Counted from the first letter of the stretch, positions 1-7,913 are shown. The stretch is 48,822 bases of DNA from Lysobacter antibioticus HS124 (GCF_000336385.2 NZ_HG424587.1:1-48822), one strand, 5' to 3'. Translations and numbers: made by a program. The notes: generated by a model from the sequence alone, not told the origin.

Positions 1-486
1 CGGCGGGCGCGGTTGCCGATCGGCCGACAGTGCGGCTCTCGCGGTGGCCGCGGGTGCGGCCGCGATGGCGGGGGCGCTGGGCCGGTCCGCGGCCGCCGCT
101 TCGGCCGTCGCGATGCGTCCGGCGTCGTGCGCCGTGCCGGCCGCAGGGGGCGTCGACTGCGTGGCCGCGGGCGTTCCCGCCGTGGGCGCTGCGGTCGCGG
201 CGACCGGCGCGACGATAGGCGCCGTCGGCGCGTGGCGTTCGCCTTGAATCCACCACAGCGCCGCCAAGGGCAACGCCGCGGCCACGGCGGCGGCCCAGGC
301 CCAGCGGCGGGCCGGGCCGGCGCGGCGTCGCAGCGCCGGCGCCGCAGCGATCGGTTCGGAGACGGCGGCGTGCGCCTGCAACTGTGCCGAGAGGCGCGCC
401 CAGCCGTCGGTCGGTGGGGCTTCCGGACCGAGCCGCGCGAAGGCGTCGGACCAGTCCTGCGGCGGAGAAAGGAAATGGTCAGGCAT
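1..486 (-). CDS. Putative anti-sigma factor, membrane anchored (partial, 3' end outside window)
   Basis: The reading frame opens at ATG 486-484 and stays open to base 1 (162 codons), so the C-terminus is outside the window. The start overlaps the 3' end of the upstream sigma factor by 8 bp, the usual coupling of an ECF sigma with its anti-sigma. The first 50 residues are soluble and contain a DGWARLSAQL stretch that resembles the DLWPGIAARL stretch in the other anti-sigma of this window (26826-27437). One membrane segment follows at about residues 61-80 (RWAWAAAVAAALPLAALWWI), then a long Ala/Pro/Thr-rich, probably periplasmic linker. I infer that it holds the sigma factor at the inner membrane. 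No zinc-binding HxxxCxxC anti-sigma motif is visible in the part shown, so the assignment rests on position and topology. Confidence 0.6.
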   Translation of the reverse strand, partial: MPDHFLSPPQDWSDAFARLGPEAPPTDGWARLSAQLQAHAAVSEPIAAAPALRRRAGPARRWAWAAAVAAALPLAALWWIQGERHAPTAPIVAPVAATAAPTAGTPAATQSTPPAAGTAHDAGRIATAEAAAADRPSAPAIAAAPAATARAALSADRQPRPP

Positions 487-1123
487 GGGCCTGCTCCAGG
501 GCGTTGCGTTGCATGTCCGGTTCCAGCAACTGGCGCAGGCGGCGTCCGCCGCGCGCCAGTTGCGATTTGGAGAAGCTCGGCGTGCGCTCCATCAGCGCCG
601 CGATCTCTTCGTGGGTATAGCCCTCGGCGTGGTACAGCCACAGCACGCTGCGGGTCGCCGGCGGCAGTTGCGCCAGCGCGCGGCCGAGGGCGGCGGCGTC
701 GGCCGCCGCGGGCGGCGGCGGACTGCGGTCGTCGGCGAGGTGTTCGTCCTCGGCTTCGACCGAGTGCTCGTGGCGGCGTTGGCTGCGCAGCCGCATCAGC
801 GCCTCGTTGACCGCGATCTGGCGCAGCCAGCCCCAGAACGGCGTGCCGCTGCCGTCGCGGTGGCCGCGGAAGTCGCCGATCCGCGTGAGCACTTTGAGCA
901 TCGTCTCCTGCAGCACTTCGGTGGCCTCCTCGCGGTCGCCGGCGATCCGCATCGCTAGGGTGAACACCGGCCGTTCGAACCAGCGGTAGATCTGCTCGAA
1001 GGCGGAGCCTTCGCCGGCGCGGGCACGGGCCAGCAACGTCTCCGGGACGTCGATCGCGAAGCTCGACAGCGGGCGCGTCGGCTCGGGCGGGGACAGCGGC
1101 GTGGGCTGGGATTCGGGCGGCAT
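479..1123 (-). CDS. ECF-family RNA polymerase sigma factor
   Basis: This 214-residue protein has the two-domain layout of extracytoplasmic-function sigma factors. Region 2 lies at about residues 40-118 (FEQIYRWFERPVFTLAMRI, then EVLQETMLKVL and WLRQIAVNEALMRLRSQRR). Region 4 lies at about 145-205, with LPPATRSVLWLYHAEGYTHE as the start of the helix-turn-helix. A Pro-rich N-terminal tail of about 25 residues precedes region 2. The 3' end overlaps the next gene, a one-pass membrane protein, by 8 bp, which fits a sigma/anti-sigma pair. It is divergent from the SPFH gene with an 89-bp shared upstream region. The recognition helix reads TPSFSKSQLARGGRRLRQLL, slightly unlike the common VGTVKSRLHRAR type. 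The signal it answers to cannot be read from the sequence. Confidence 0.88.
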   Translation of the reverse strand: MPPESQPTPLSPPEPTRPLSSFAIDVPETLLARARAGEGSAFEQIYRWFERPVFTLAMRIAGDREEATEVLQETMLKVLTRIGDFRGHRDGSGTPFWGWLRQIAVNEALMRLRSQRRHEHSVEAEDEHLADDRSPPPPAAADAAALGRALAQLPPATRSVLWLYHAEGYTHEEIAALMERTPSFSKSQLARGGRRLRQLLEPDMQRNALEQAHA

Positions 1124-1176
1124 TCCAGGACAAGGATGCGGCAGGGGCGTGAAGGGTCGCAGCCGGTCGTCGGGCC

Positions 1177-1206
1177 TATACTGAGCGCATCGGACTAGGG
1201 AGGAGG
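1177..1206 (+). promoter_or_regulatory. -10-like box and strong ribosome binding site of the SPFH gene
   Basis: TATACT at 1177-1182 matches a sigma-70 -10 box at 5 of 6 positions, and a purine-rich AGGGAGGAGGGG follows at about 1197-1208, just before ATG 1213. No convincing -35 is present 16-18 bp upstream. The region is shared with the divergent sigma-factor gene. Confidence 0.4.
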
Positions 1207-1212
1207 GGATCC

Positions 1213-2169
1213 ATGGGTACGACGCTGCTGGCCATGGTGCTGGTGTTCGCCGGGGTGGTGCTGCTGTTCAAGACCGTGCGCATGGTCCCGCAGGGCTACC
1301 AATGGACGGTCGAACGCTTCGGCCGCTACACCCACACCATGGACCCCGGGCTGCACTTCCTGGTCCCGGTGATCTACGGCGTCGGCCGCAAGATCAACAT
1401 GATGGAGCAGGTTCTGGAAGTGCCGAGCCAGGACGTGATCACCAAGGACAACGCGGTGGTCAAGGTCGACGGCATCGTGTTCTTCCAGGTCCAGGACGCG
1501 GCCAAGGCGGCCTACGAGGTCGCCCAGCTGGAGATCGCGATCCTCAACCTGGTGATGACCAACATCCGCACCGCGATCGGTTCGATGGACCTGGACGAGT
1601 CGCTGTCCAAGCGCGACGAGATCAACACCAAGGTGCTCAACGCGGTCGACGCGGCGACCCACCCCTGGGGGCTGAAGGTCAACCGCATCGAGCTCAAGGA
1701 CATCCAGCCGCCGCGCGACCTGGTCGATTCGATGGCGCGGCAGATGAAGGCCGAGCGCGAGAAGCGCGCCAACATCCTCGAAGCCGAAGGCCACCGCCAA
1801 TCCGAGATCCTGCGCGCCGAGGGCGACAAGCAGGCCGCGATCCTGGCCGCCGAGGGCAAGCGCGAGGCCGCCTACCGCGAGGCCGAGGCGCGCGAGCGCT
1901 TGGCCGAGGCCGAGGCCAAGGCGACCCAGCTGGTCTCGGACGCGATCTCGCGCGGCAACGTGCAGGCGATCAATTATTTCGTCGCGCAGAAATACATCGA
2001 GGCCTTCAAGTCGCTGGCCGAGGCGCCGAACCAGAAGTTCGTGATGATGCCGATGGAGTCGGCCGGGGTGATCGGCTCGCTGGCCGGCATCGCCGAATTG
2101 GCCAAGGACGCGCTGGACCGGCAGGCGCAGACGCGCGGCCCCGGCGTGCCGCCGCGTTCGGGAGGCTGA
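1213..2169 (+). CDS. qmcA: SPFH/stomatin-family membrane protein (QmcA-like paraslipin)
   Basis: This 318-residue protein has an N-terminal hydrophobic anchor (residues 2-20, TTLLAMVLVFAGVVLLFKT). A stomatin/prohibitin (SPFH) domain follows from about 21 to 190, with the family signatures VPQGYQWTVERFGRY and GLKVNRIELKDIQPP. The C-terminal part, about 190-265, is rich in Glu, Ala and Arg and predicted to be helical (ILEAEGHRQSEILRAEGDKQ), typical of oligomerising slipins. Such proteins form large inner-membrane assemblies linked to membrane quality control. The NfeD-type gene starts 1 bp after its stop, the conserved slipin/NfeD pair (E. coli ybbK/ybbJ). The start is set by the AGGAGG ribosome binding site. 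Length is normal for the family. Confidence 0.92.
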   Translation: MGTTLLAMVLVFAGVVLLFKTVRMVPQGYQWTVERFGRYTHTMDPGLHFLVPVIYGVGRKINMMEQVLEVPSQDVITKDNAVVKVDGIVFFQVQDAAKAAYEVAQLEIAILNLVMTNIRTAIGSMDLDESLSKRDEINTKVLNAVDAATHPWGLKVNRIELKDIQPPRDLVDSMARQMKAEREKRANILEAEGHRQSEILRAEGDKQAAILAAEGKREAAYREAEARERLAEAEAKATQLVSDAISRGNVQAINYFVAQKYIEAFKSLAEAPNQKFVMMPMESAGVIGSLAGIAELAKDALDRQAQTRGPGVPPRSGG

Positions 2170-2170
2170 G

Positions 2171-2617
2171 ATGGCCTGGAGTTGGCAGACCATCGCCTGG
2201 GCCGCGATCGCGCTGCTGCTGTTCGCGGCCGAAGCGCTGGCGCCCGGTGCGTTCATGCTCTGGCTCGGCCTCGCCGCGGCCGCGGTGTTCGGCCTGGTGC
2301 TGCTGTTTCCGGGATTGACCGTGCTGGCCCAGGTGGCCGCGTTCGTGGTGCTCAGTTTCGTCTCGATCCAGGTCTACCGGACCTGGTTCCGCGGCCGCGA
2401 GCGCGCCAGCGACCAGCCGCTGTTGAACCGCCGCGCCGAACAGTTGGTCGGGCGGGTGGTGCCGCTGGAGCGGGCGATCGTGCAGGGCGTGGGCCGGGTG
2501 CAGATCGCCGATGCATTCTGGGACGTCAGCGGCCCCGACCTCGCTGCCGGCACGCCGGTGCGGGTGATCGGCACCGACGGCATGACCCTGCAGGTCGAGG
2601 CGGCGGACCGCGAATGA
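2171..2617 (+). CDS. NfeD-family membrane protein
   Basis: The 148-residue protein has two or three membrane segments in its first 75 residues (AIALLLFAAEALAPGAFMLW, then LAQVAAFVVLSFVSIQVY). A C-terminal OB-fold domain of about 65 residues follows (QLVGRVVPLERAIVQGVGRV, GTPVRVIGTDGMTLQVEAA), the short NfeD1b form without a protease domain. These proteins pair with a stomatin/slipin, here the gene immediately upstream with a 1-bp gap, and are thought to aid assembly or stability of the slipin complex. Its stop overlaps the next start (ATGA, 2614-2617), so three genes are probably translated from one message. The family assignment is firm; the exact cellular role is not established. Confidence 0.88.
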   Translation: MAWSWQTIAWAAIALLLFAAEALAPGAFMLWLGLAAAAVFGLVLLFPGLTVLAQVAAFVVLSFVSIQVYRTWFRGRERASDQPLLNRRAEQLVGRVVPLERAIVQGVGRVQIADAFWDVSGPDLAAGTPVRVIGTDGMTLQVEAADRE

Positions 2618-3192
2618 ACGCAGTGCGCGCCATCGCGGTCGCCGCGCTGCTGAGTCTGGCGGCCGGCGCCGTCGGCGCCGCGCCGCACGACCCGCAAAAG
2701 CCGTCGCCGGCGCGCGGCGTCGAGCCGGTCCACCTGACCGGCTGGGCGGGCTGGATCGGCCGGGTGGTGCCGCCGTTCCCGGAGGGCTTCCGTTCCAACA
2801 CCGGCGGTTGCGTCGGCTCCGGCAGCAACGCCGAGCAGATCTGCGCGCGCAGCATCGGCACCATCGACGACGCCGACGACCGCTCGGTGCGCCTCTACGC
2901 CGCCGAACTGGCCGGCCACAACGGCAACGAGGCGCGCTGGAAGATCACCGACGTGGTGCCTTACCCGAAGCTGTTGCGCGGCGAGCGGGTGTCGATCTCG
3001 ACCTGCACCGTCGATGGCGCCGCCGACGCCGGCGTGATCGCCATCGTCGATACCGCCGTCGAGGACGCGCAGGCGCGCGAGACCTTCGCCGCGGTGCGTT
3101 GGGCGGTGCGCCTGGACCGCGTCAGCGGCCGTTTCGTCGATCTCGATCCGCGCCAGGTGCAGTGCTACAACGAGGGCCTCGACGGCGAGTGA
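2614..3192 (+). CDS. Exported hypothetical protein in the slipin operon
   Basis: The ATG overlaps the NfeD stop codon (ATGA), so translational coupling fixes this start; longer in-frame readings would run inside the NfeD gene. The 192-residue product begins with a signal peptide (MNAVRAIAVAALLSLAAGAV, cleavage near GAA-AP). The mature part is about 170 residues with four Cys, at GGCVGSG, QICARS, STCTVDG and VQCYNEG, compatible with two disulphides in the periplasm. The sequence RWKITDVVPYPKLLRGERVS suggests a beta-rich fold. I do not recognise the family. The operon position suggests a role in envelope maintenance, but that is inference only. Confidence 0.75.
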   Translation: MNAVRAIAVAALLSLAAGAVGAAPHDPQKPSPARGVEPVHLTGWAGWIGRVVPPFPEGFRSNTGGCVGSGSNAEQICARSIGTIDDADDRSVRLYAAELAGHNGNEARWKITDVVPYPKLLRGERVSISTCTVDGAADAGVIAIVDTAVEDAQARETFAAVRWAVRLDRVSGRFVDLDPRQVQCYNEGLDGE

Positions 3193-3281
3193 GCCGCGCG
3201 GCGCGACGGCCGGCGCCGCATCGCAGGTTCCATGCGCCTGCGTACTCAATCGCGGGGAACGCGCAAGACGCGCGCTTCTGG

Positions 3282-3287
3282 GATAAT
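3282..3287 (+). promoter_or_regulatory. Candidate -10 box upstream of gcvT
   Basis: GATAAT lies 39 bp before the gcvT start in the 133-bp gap after the exported protein. It matches the -10 consensus at 5 of 6 positions; no good -35 is evident. Confidence 0.35.
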
Positions 3288-3325
3288 CGGCGGCTCCATC
3301 CCCCCGACCCAGCAGGCCGCGCCCC

Positions 3326-4447
3326 ATGAGCCAGAAGACCATCCTCAACGACGCCCACCGCGCACTCGGCGCCAAGATGGTGGATTTCGGCGGCTGGGAC
3401 ATGCCGATCAACTACGGATCGCAGATCGAGGAACACCATCAGGTGCGCCGCGACGCCGGCATGTTCGACGTCAGCCACATGACCGTGGTCGACCTGCGCG
3501 GCGAGCGCGTGCGCGAGTTCCTGCGCCGGCTGGTGGCCAACTCGGTCGACAAACTGCAGAAGTCGGGCAAGGCCCTGTACACCTGCATGCTCAACCCGCA
3601 GGGCGGGGTGATCGACGACCTGATCGTGTACTTCCTCGACGAAAGCTATTTCCGCCTGGTGGTCAATGCGGCCACCCGCGAGAAAGATCTGGCGTGGATC
3701 GGCGAACAGGCCAAGGCCTTCGGCGTGGAAGCGAGCGAGCGGCCCGAGCTGGCGATGATCGCGGTGCAGGGGCCGAATGCGCGCGACAAGGTGATCGGCC
3801 TGCTGCGCGAGGAAGACCGCGCGCGGATCGGCAAGCTCGGCAAGTTCGTCGCCGGCAACGCCCGCACTGCCGACGGCATCGAGCTGTTCGTCGCCCGCAC
3901 CGGCTACACCGGCGAGGACGGCTTCGAAGTGGTGGTGCCGGAAGACCGCGCGGTGGCGCTGTGGGATGCGCTGCTCGCCGCCGGCGTGAAGCCGGCCGGC
4001 CTGGGCGCGCGCGATACCCTGCGCCTGGAGGCCGGCATGAATCTGTACGGTCAGGACATGGACGACACGGTGTCTCCGTACGAAGCCGCGCTGGCCTGGA
4101 CCGTGGTCCTGGACGAAGGCCGCGACTTCATCGGTCGCGCGCCGCTGGAGCAGCTCAAGGCCAGCGGCGCGGCGCGGCAGATGATCGGCCTGGTGATGGA
4201 CGAGAAGGGTGTGCTGCGTCACGGTCAGAAGGTGCTGACCCCGCACGGCGAGGGCGAGATCCTCTCCGGCACCTTCTCGCCGACCCTGAACAAGTCGATC
4301 GCCTTCGCCCGCGTGCCGGCCGGCGAGATCCCGCTCGGCGCAGCCGGCAACCTGCGGGTCGACATCCGCGGCAAGGAAGTGCCGGTGCGGGTGATCAAGT
4401 TCCCGTTCGTGCGCGACGGCCAGCCGCAGGACGGCGTGCTCGGCTGA
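3326..4447 (+). CDS. gcvT: Glycine cleavage system aminomethyltransferase (T protein)
   Basis: GcvT transfers the aminomethyl intermediate from lipoyl-H protein to tetrahydrofolate, releasing ammonia and giving 5,10-methylene-THF. The 373-residue product is full length (family about 360-375). The folate-binding domain carries the family signatures [20 protein letters not shown] and [12 protein letters not shown] near residues 20-50, [20 protein letters not shown] near 85-105, and [12 protein letters not shown] near 190. The C-terminal barrel has [15 protein letters not shown]. The H-protein gene follows 740 bp downstream with one gene between. The P-protein gene (gcvP) and lipoamide dehydrogenase gene are not in the window. 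Start chosen at ATG 3326, which begins the conserved [20 protein letters not shown]. Confidence 0.97.
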   Translation: MSQKTILNDAHRALGAKMVDFGGWDMPINYGSQIEEHHQVRRDAGMFDVSHMTVVDLRGERVREFLRRLVANSVDKLQKSGKALYTCMLNPQGGVIDDLIVYFLDESYFRLVVNAATREKDLAWIGEQAKAFGVEASERPELAMIAVQGPNARDKVIGLLREEDRARIGKLGKFVAGNARTADGIELFVARTGYTGEDGFEVVVPEDRAVALWDALLAAGVKPAGLGARDTLRLEAGMNLYGQDMDDTVSPYEAALAWTVVLDEGRDFIGRAPLEQLKASGAARQMIGLVMDEKGVLRHGQKVLTPHGEGEILSGTFSPTLNKSIAFARVPAGEIPLGAAGNLRVDIRGKEVPVRVIKFPFVRDGQPQDGVLG

Positions 4448-4463
4448 GCCGGAGGCGGCGGAC

Positions 4464-5099
4464 GTGATCGAGATCGACTACTACTTCAGCCTGCTCTCGC
4501 CTTACGCCTATCTCGGCCATGCCGCGGTGCAGGCGGTGGCGCGCGAGCATGGCGCGCGCCTGGTCTACCGGCCGGTGCGGATCTTCGAACTGTTCGCCGC
4601 CAACGGCGGCCTGCCCCTGGGGCAACGCGCGCCGGCGCGCCAGCGTTACCGCCTGTACGAGCTGCAGCGCGCGCGGGCCGAGCGCGGGCTGACGCTGAAT
4701 CTGGCGCCCAAACATTTTCCGGTCGACCCGTCGTTGGCCGATCGCTGCGCGATCGCCCTGTGCGAGGCCGGCGCCGATCCGGCCGGTTACATGGACGCCG
4801 CGTTCCGCGCGGTCTGGGCCGAGGACCGCGACCTCGCCGACCGCGACACCGTCGCCGCGCTGCTGCGCGCGCACGGACACGACGCGGCGGCGGTGCTCGC
4901 CGCCGCGGACGCCGAGGCGGCCGACGAACGGTACCGGCGCAATACCGAGGCGGCGATCGCCGCCGACCTGCCGGGTCTGCCCGGATATGTGCTACGCGGC
5001 GAACCGTTCTGGGGCCAGGATCGCGTCGAGGCCCTGGGCGAGGCGCTGCGCAGCGGTCGCGCGCCTTTCCGCTGCGACTTCGCCGGCGGGGCGCGCTGA
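4464..5099 (+). CDS. DsbA-family 2-hydroxychromene-2-carboxylate isomerase-like protein
   Basis: This 211-residue protein starts at GTG 4464, 16 bp after gcvT. It has the thioredoxin-fold start IDYYFSLLSPYAYLGHAAV, with the SPYAYL motif around Ser12 that in kappa-class GST/NahD-like isomerases binds glutathione. There is no CxxC, so it is not a disulphide oxidoreductase. A helical insertion follows, and the C-terminal LPGLPGYVLRGEPFWGQDRV matches the family's cis-Pro and FWGQDR signature. Homologues isomerise glutathione adducts in aromatic degradation or detoxification. No aromatic catabolic genes are nearby, so the real substrate is unknown. It sits in the same direction between gcvT and gcvH and is probably carried on the gcvT message. 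Confidence 0.85.
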   Translation: MIEIDYYFSLLSPYAYLGHAAVQAVAREHGARLVYRPVRIFELFAANGGLPLGQRAPARQRYRLYELQRARAERGLTLNLAPKHFPVDPSLADRCAIALCEAGADPAGYMDAAFRAVWAEDRDLADRDTVAALLRAHGHDAAAVLAAADAEAADERYRRNTEAAIAADLPGLPGYVLRGEPFWGQDRVEALGEALRSGRAPFRCDFAGGAR

Positions 5100-5189
5100 G
5101 GCGCCGGCGCCGCCCCTGTCGCATGTCGACTCCGCATCGTTAAACTACGCGCCATCAACCAGCCGCTCCCGTCACGTTCGAGGCCAGCC

Positions 5190-5585
5190 ATGAGTGAAAT
5201 TCCCGGCGATCTGAAGTTCATGAAGTCCCACGAGTGGGCCCGCGCCGAAGGCGACGGCAAAGTCACCATCGGCATCTCCGACCACGCCCAGCGCCTGCTC
5301 GGCGACCTGGTCTACGTCGAGCTGCCCAATGTCGGCGACCGCCTCGAAGCCGGCAACGCCTGCGCCGTGGTCGAGTCGGTCAAGGCGGCTTCGGACGTCT
5401 ACTCGCCGGTCACCGGCACCGTGACCGCGGTCAACTCGGCGCTGGCCGACAAGCCCGAGACCATCAACGAGGACGCTTACGGCGAAGGCTGGATCCTCAC
5501 CGTCGCGATCGAGGAGCCGGACCAGCTCAACGAACTGCTCGGCCCGGACGACTACGCCGAACTGCTCGAAGACGACGACCACTGA
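5190..5585 (+). CDS. gcvH: Glycine cleavage system H protein
   Basis: GcvH is the lipoyl carrier that shuttles the aminomethyl group between the P, T and L proteins. The 131-residue product has normal length. The lipoylation site is Lys65 in [17 protein letters not shown]; the N-terminal [20 protein letters not shown] and the C-terminal [19 protein letters not shown] are family hallmarks. It lies 90 bp after the isomerase-like gene; a possible -10 (TTAAACT, about 5140-5146) in the gap suggests its own promoter. A strong hairpin follows at 5621-5668, so it ends the transcription unit. Confidence 0.97.
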   Translation: MSEIPGDLKFMKSHEWARAEGDGKVTIGISDHAQRLLGDLVYVELPNVGDRLEAGNACAVVESVKAASDVYSPVTGTVTAVNSALADKPETINEDAYGEGWILTVAIEEPDQLNELLGPDDYAELLEDDDH

Positions 5586-5620
5586 TCCGCCGCCGTCGCC
5601 CTCGGGCGACGCCAGGCATC

Positions 5621-5671
5621 ACGGGGAGCGCACTGCGGCCGCCCAGCGGCCGGCACGGCGCTCCCCGTTTC
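5621..5671 (+). terminator. Intrinsic terminator after gcvH
   Basis: ACGGGGAGCGC (5621-5631) pairs perfectly with GCGCTCCCCGT (5658-5668), and further GC pairing is possible inside the loop (GCGGCCG with CGGCC). A T-rich tail (TTTCGTTT) follows. It lies 35 bp after the gcvH stop. Confidence 0.8.
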
Positions 5672-6553
5672 GTTTGCGGTCGCCGCGTCCGCTCGGCGGA
5701 CCGCGCAGCGGCGGGTTCGCCGTCGCCGGCCGGTGCGGCGCGCATGCACCGCCGCGCATTCCGCATCCGTCCCATCCCGTTTGCGCCCGATGTCCGCGGC
5801 CGCGTGCGTCGTCGCGCCGGTGTGCGGCGCCGCGTGCGCCGTGCGTTCCGGCGCACCCGCTCGCCGCTCGCCCGATCGCCGCGCCGACGAACGGTCGTCG
5901 GCCGCGCCCGCGCGGCAGCACACGCGGCGTTCACGGGCTCCGCCTCGGCGCGTCTTCGCTTCGGCGCGGCGATCGCGCCGCGCGGCCCTCGTCGACGGCA
6001 CCGCACCGCATCCCGGTCGGGTTCGCGCGGTCCGCTCCTGCGCACGAAGAAAACACGTTTTTCCCGGGGATTTTTTCGTTACCGCCGGTGCGGCCGCGAT
6101 GCGTGGGAATGCGGCCGCCGCGCGCGGGGTCGGCGGCACGCGCGCCGGCGTCGACCGGCGCGCGCTCGCTCGCGCATGCGCGAGTCGCGCGGCCGATTCG
6201 CACGAGGGCGAACGAGCCGGTGCCGAGCGGCAGAAAAAAGGTTCGCGCAGTTTCGCGCAAATCGGCTTGTGCGACGCGAAATCGGACCGGGCGAGCGGAA
6301 GGAATTTTTTCTTCCTCCGACGACCGCCGAACGCGTCTTCGCAGTGCGCGACGGATGCGATGCGTGCTTGCGAAAATCTTCGGCGCGATTTCGTCGAGTG
6401 CGCTGAAACCCGCGCCAGGCTTGGCTTTCAGCGCGATCGAAAAAAAACTTCCACGCACGATCCGGATTCGCGCATGGATTTGTCGCGCGCGCCGACGACG
6501 CGTTCGGGACGGCGTCGAGGCGGGACCGCCGGAAGGAAAAATCGGCGGGGTTG
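5672..6553. other. Gene-free region with scattered A/T tracts
   Basis: No credible gene is present here. Every open frame on both strands gives Arg-rich low-complexity protein with no ribosome binding site or recognisable domain, as expected from noncoding GC-rich DNA. The notable content is a set of A or T runs in a GC-rich background: T5 at 6058-6062, T6 at 6071-6076, A6 at 6234-6239, T6 at 6305-6310, A8 at 6440-6447 and A5 at 6537-6541. There is also a perfect 16-bp palindrome CTCGCGCATGCGCGAG at 6169-6184. The function is unknown; intrinsic bending or binding of nucleoid proteins upstream of the histone-like gene is possible. Confidence 0.6.
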
Positions 6554-6582
6554 TTGACAGTGCGAAAAAGCGTGATTAGGTT
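6554..6582 (+). promoter_or_regulatory. Near-consensus sigma-70 promoter
   Basis: A perfect -35 TTGACA (6554-6559) is followed by a 17-bp spacer and TAGGTT (6577-6582) as -10. Transcription should begin near 6589. It lies about 450 bp upstream of the histone-like gene, far more than needed, and a terminator-like hairpin lies between them at 6776-6811. Confidence 0.7.
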
Positions 6583-6588
6583 TCGCCC

Positions 6589-6811
6589 AGCAGACGTTTC
6601 CTGCAGACGAGAGTGAGAAAACCCAGCGCGACAACACGCAGCACAAATCGAACCTCCGCCCGGACAATCAAAACGGTGGACGCAGGGTTCGCTTCCTCTG
6701 CAGAAATGTTGACCGCACTCTCTTCGCCGATGACATCCACATTCCCGATGACATCGCTGGCGTCCTGCTCCCTGCAACCCGGTTCGCTCTCGGCGGGCCG
6801 GGTTTTTGTTT
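6589..6811 (+). ncRNA. Candidate small RNA or attenuated leader upstream of the histone-like gene
   Basis: A consensus promoter at 6554-6582 and an intrinsic terminator at 6776-6811 bracket a segment of about 220 nt with no convincing gene; a short frame from GTG 6613 has no family features. Inside it the 11-mer CCGATGACATC occurs twice, at 6727-6737 and 6745-6755, spaced 18 bp start to start. This could be a free small RNA with a duplicated seed, or the leader of the histone-like gene at 7041 with an early terminator. Transcription is inferred from signals only, and the ends are approximate. Confidence 0.45.
6776..6811 (+). terminator. Terminator-like hairpin in the leader region
   Basis: AACCCGG (6776-6782) pairs with CCGGGTT (6798-6804), with extra internal CGC/GCG pairing, and a T-rich tail TTTTTGTTT follows. 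It could end the upstream small transcript or act as an attenuator for the gene at 7041. Confidence 0.6.
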
Positions 6812-7040
6812 GGCCGCCCCGTCTGGCGGCCGCTTTCGTCCGCCGTCCCGGCGCACGCGCCATCGCTCCCGCCGCACCCGCGGCCGGACGCGATCCCCGA
6901 TCCGTTCCGGCGCGCATCGCGCGTCGGCGGCTGCACGCGGGTCCGACTCCCGCGGCTCTGTCTTCACAGAGTCCCTTTCCACTGGGCCTAACGCACTACC
7001 ACTGATCAATCCCTGATCACCACTGACGAGGAGCCATCCC

Positions 7041-7433
7041 ATGGCCGTTAAGAAAGCCGCTAAGAAGTCCGCCGCCAAGAAAGCGACGAAGAAGGTCGCC
7101 AAGAAGGCTGGCGCGAAGAAGGTCGCCAAGAAGGCCACCAAGAAGACCGCCAAGAAGGCCGCCAAGAAGGCCGTGAAGAAGACCGTCCGCAAGGCCGCCG
7201 CCAAGAAGACCGCCAAGAAGGCCGCCAAGAAGACGGCCAAGAAGGCTGCCAAGAAGACCGCCAAGAAGGCGGCTAAGAAGGCGACCAAGAAGACCGCCAA
7301 GAAGACCGCCAAGAAGGCCGCCAAGAAGACGGCTAAGAAGGCCGCCAAGAAGGCCCCGAAGAAGGCCGCCAAGCGCGCCCGCAAGGCGAAGTCTTCGGCT
7401 GCTCTGCCGGCCACCCCGGCGCCGCTGATCTAA
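7041..7433 (+). CDS. Histone H1-like, lysine/alanine-repeat DNA-binding protein
   Basis: The 130-residue protein is almost entirely Lys, Ala and Thr in degenerate repeats (KKAAKK, KKTAKK, KKATKK) from residue 4 to about 115, with no acidic residue. It ends in a short neutral tail (SSAALPATPAPLI). This composition matches bacterial histone H1-like/AlgP-type C-terminal domains, which bind DNA without sequence specificity and may act in nucleoid structure or as a regulator. A strong ribosome binding site (GAGGAG, 7028-7033) sets the start, and a strong terminator follows, so it is a single-gene unit with an unusually long upstream region. The coding DNA is a near-tandem repeat of GCCAAGAAG units, so length variation between strains is expected. 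The precise cellular role is not known. Confidence 0.9.
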   Translation: MAVKKAAKKSAAKKATKKVAKKAGAKKVAKKATKKTAKKAAKKAVKKTVRKAAAKKTAKKAAKKTAKKAAKKTAKKAAKKATKKTAKKTAKKAAKKTAKKAAKKAPKKAAKRARKAKSSAALPATPAPLI

Positions 7434-7461
7434 TAAGAAACCCCGATACGCCGTAATCCAG

Positions 7462-7499
7462 CTCTCTCCCCGCAGCCCAGGCGGGGGGAGAGTTTTTTT
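7462..7499 (+). terminator. Strong intrinsic terminator of the histone-like gene
   Basis: CTCTCTCCCCGC (7462-7473) pairs with GCGGGGGGAGAG (7481-7492) through 12 bp including one G-U wobble, with a 7-nt loop, followed by seven T residues (7493-7499). It lies 28 bp after the stop codon. Confidence 0.93.
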
Positions 7500-7500
7500 A

Positions 7501-7913
7501 TGGGCGCCGCGAACGCGAACGTCCGCGCATCGCGCGTGAGGCTCGGTGAGCGTTCGCGTCGGACCGGGCGCGTTGCGGCTCCCGGCCGCGGACGCATGCC
7601 GGACGATGACCCGCGCACATGCCTCCTCGCCCAGGCCGACGGCGACCACGGCCGTGGCGCTCGCCGCATCGGTGGTGCCGCCCGGCGGTGCAGGGGCCGT
7701 TCGGCGGACCGGGGACGCGGCTACCGATCTCGGTGCCGGCGGCTGCGAAGGAAATGTGCTGCGTAGGGCGCGGCCTGTCGCCATCGACCTCTCGTCGGCC
7801 GAATCCGGACGACGACGACGGCTCGTCGCGGCAGCGGTTAGGATCGGTCGTCGAGAGGCCGTCGGGATCGCCGGTCGCGATCGGCCGAAGTCCAACCACA
7901 CGGGGGAGCCGCG
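7501..7913. other. Intergenic region without a recognisable gene
   Basis: No frame here has a plausible start, ribosome binding site or domain; translations are Arg-rich. A weak -10-like TAGGAT (7839-7844) and the ribosome binding site GGGGGAG (about 7902-7908) belong to the SRPBCC gene at 7914. Confidence 0.5.

Noticed and set aside
5674-6936. Several long frames on both strands between gcvH and the histone-like gene
   Set aside because: All are Arg-rich, lack ribosome binding sites and domains, and overlap each other in many frames, as expected for noncoding GC-rich DNA.
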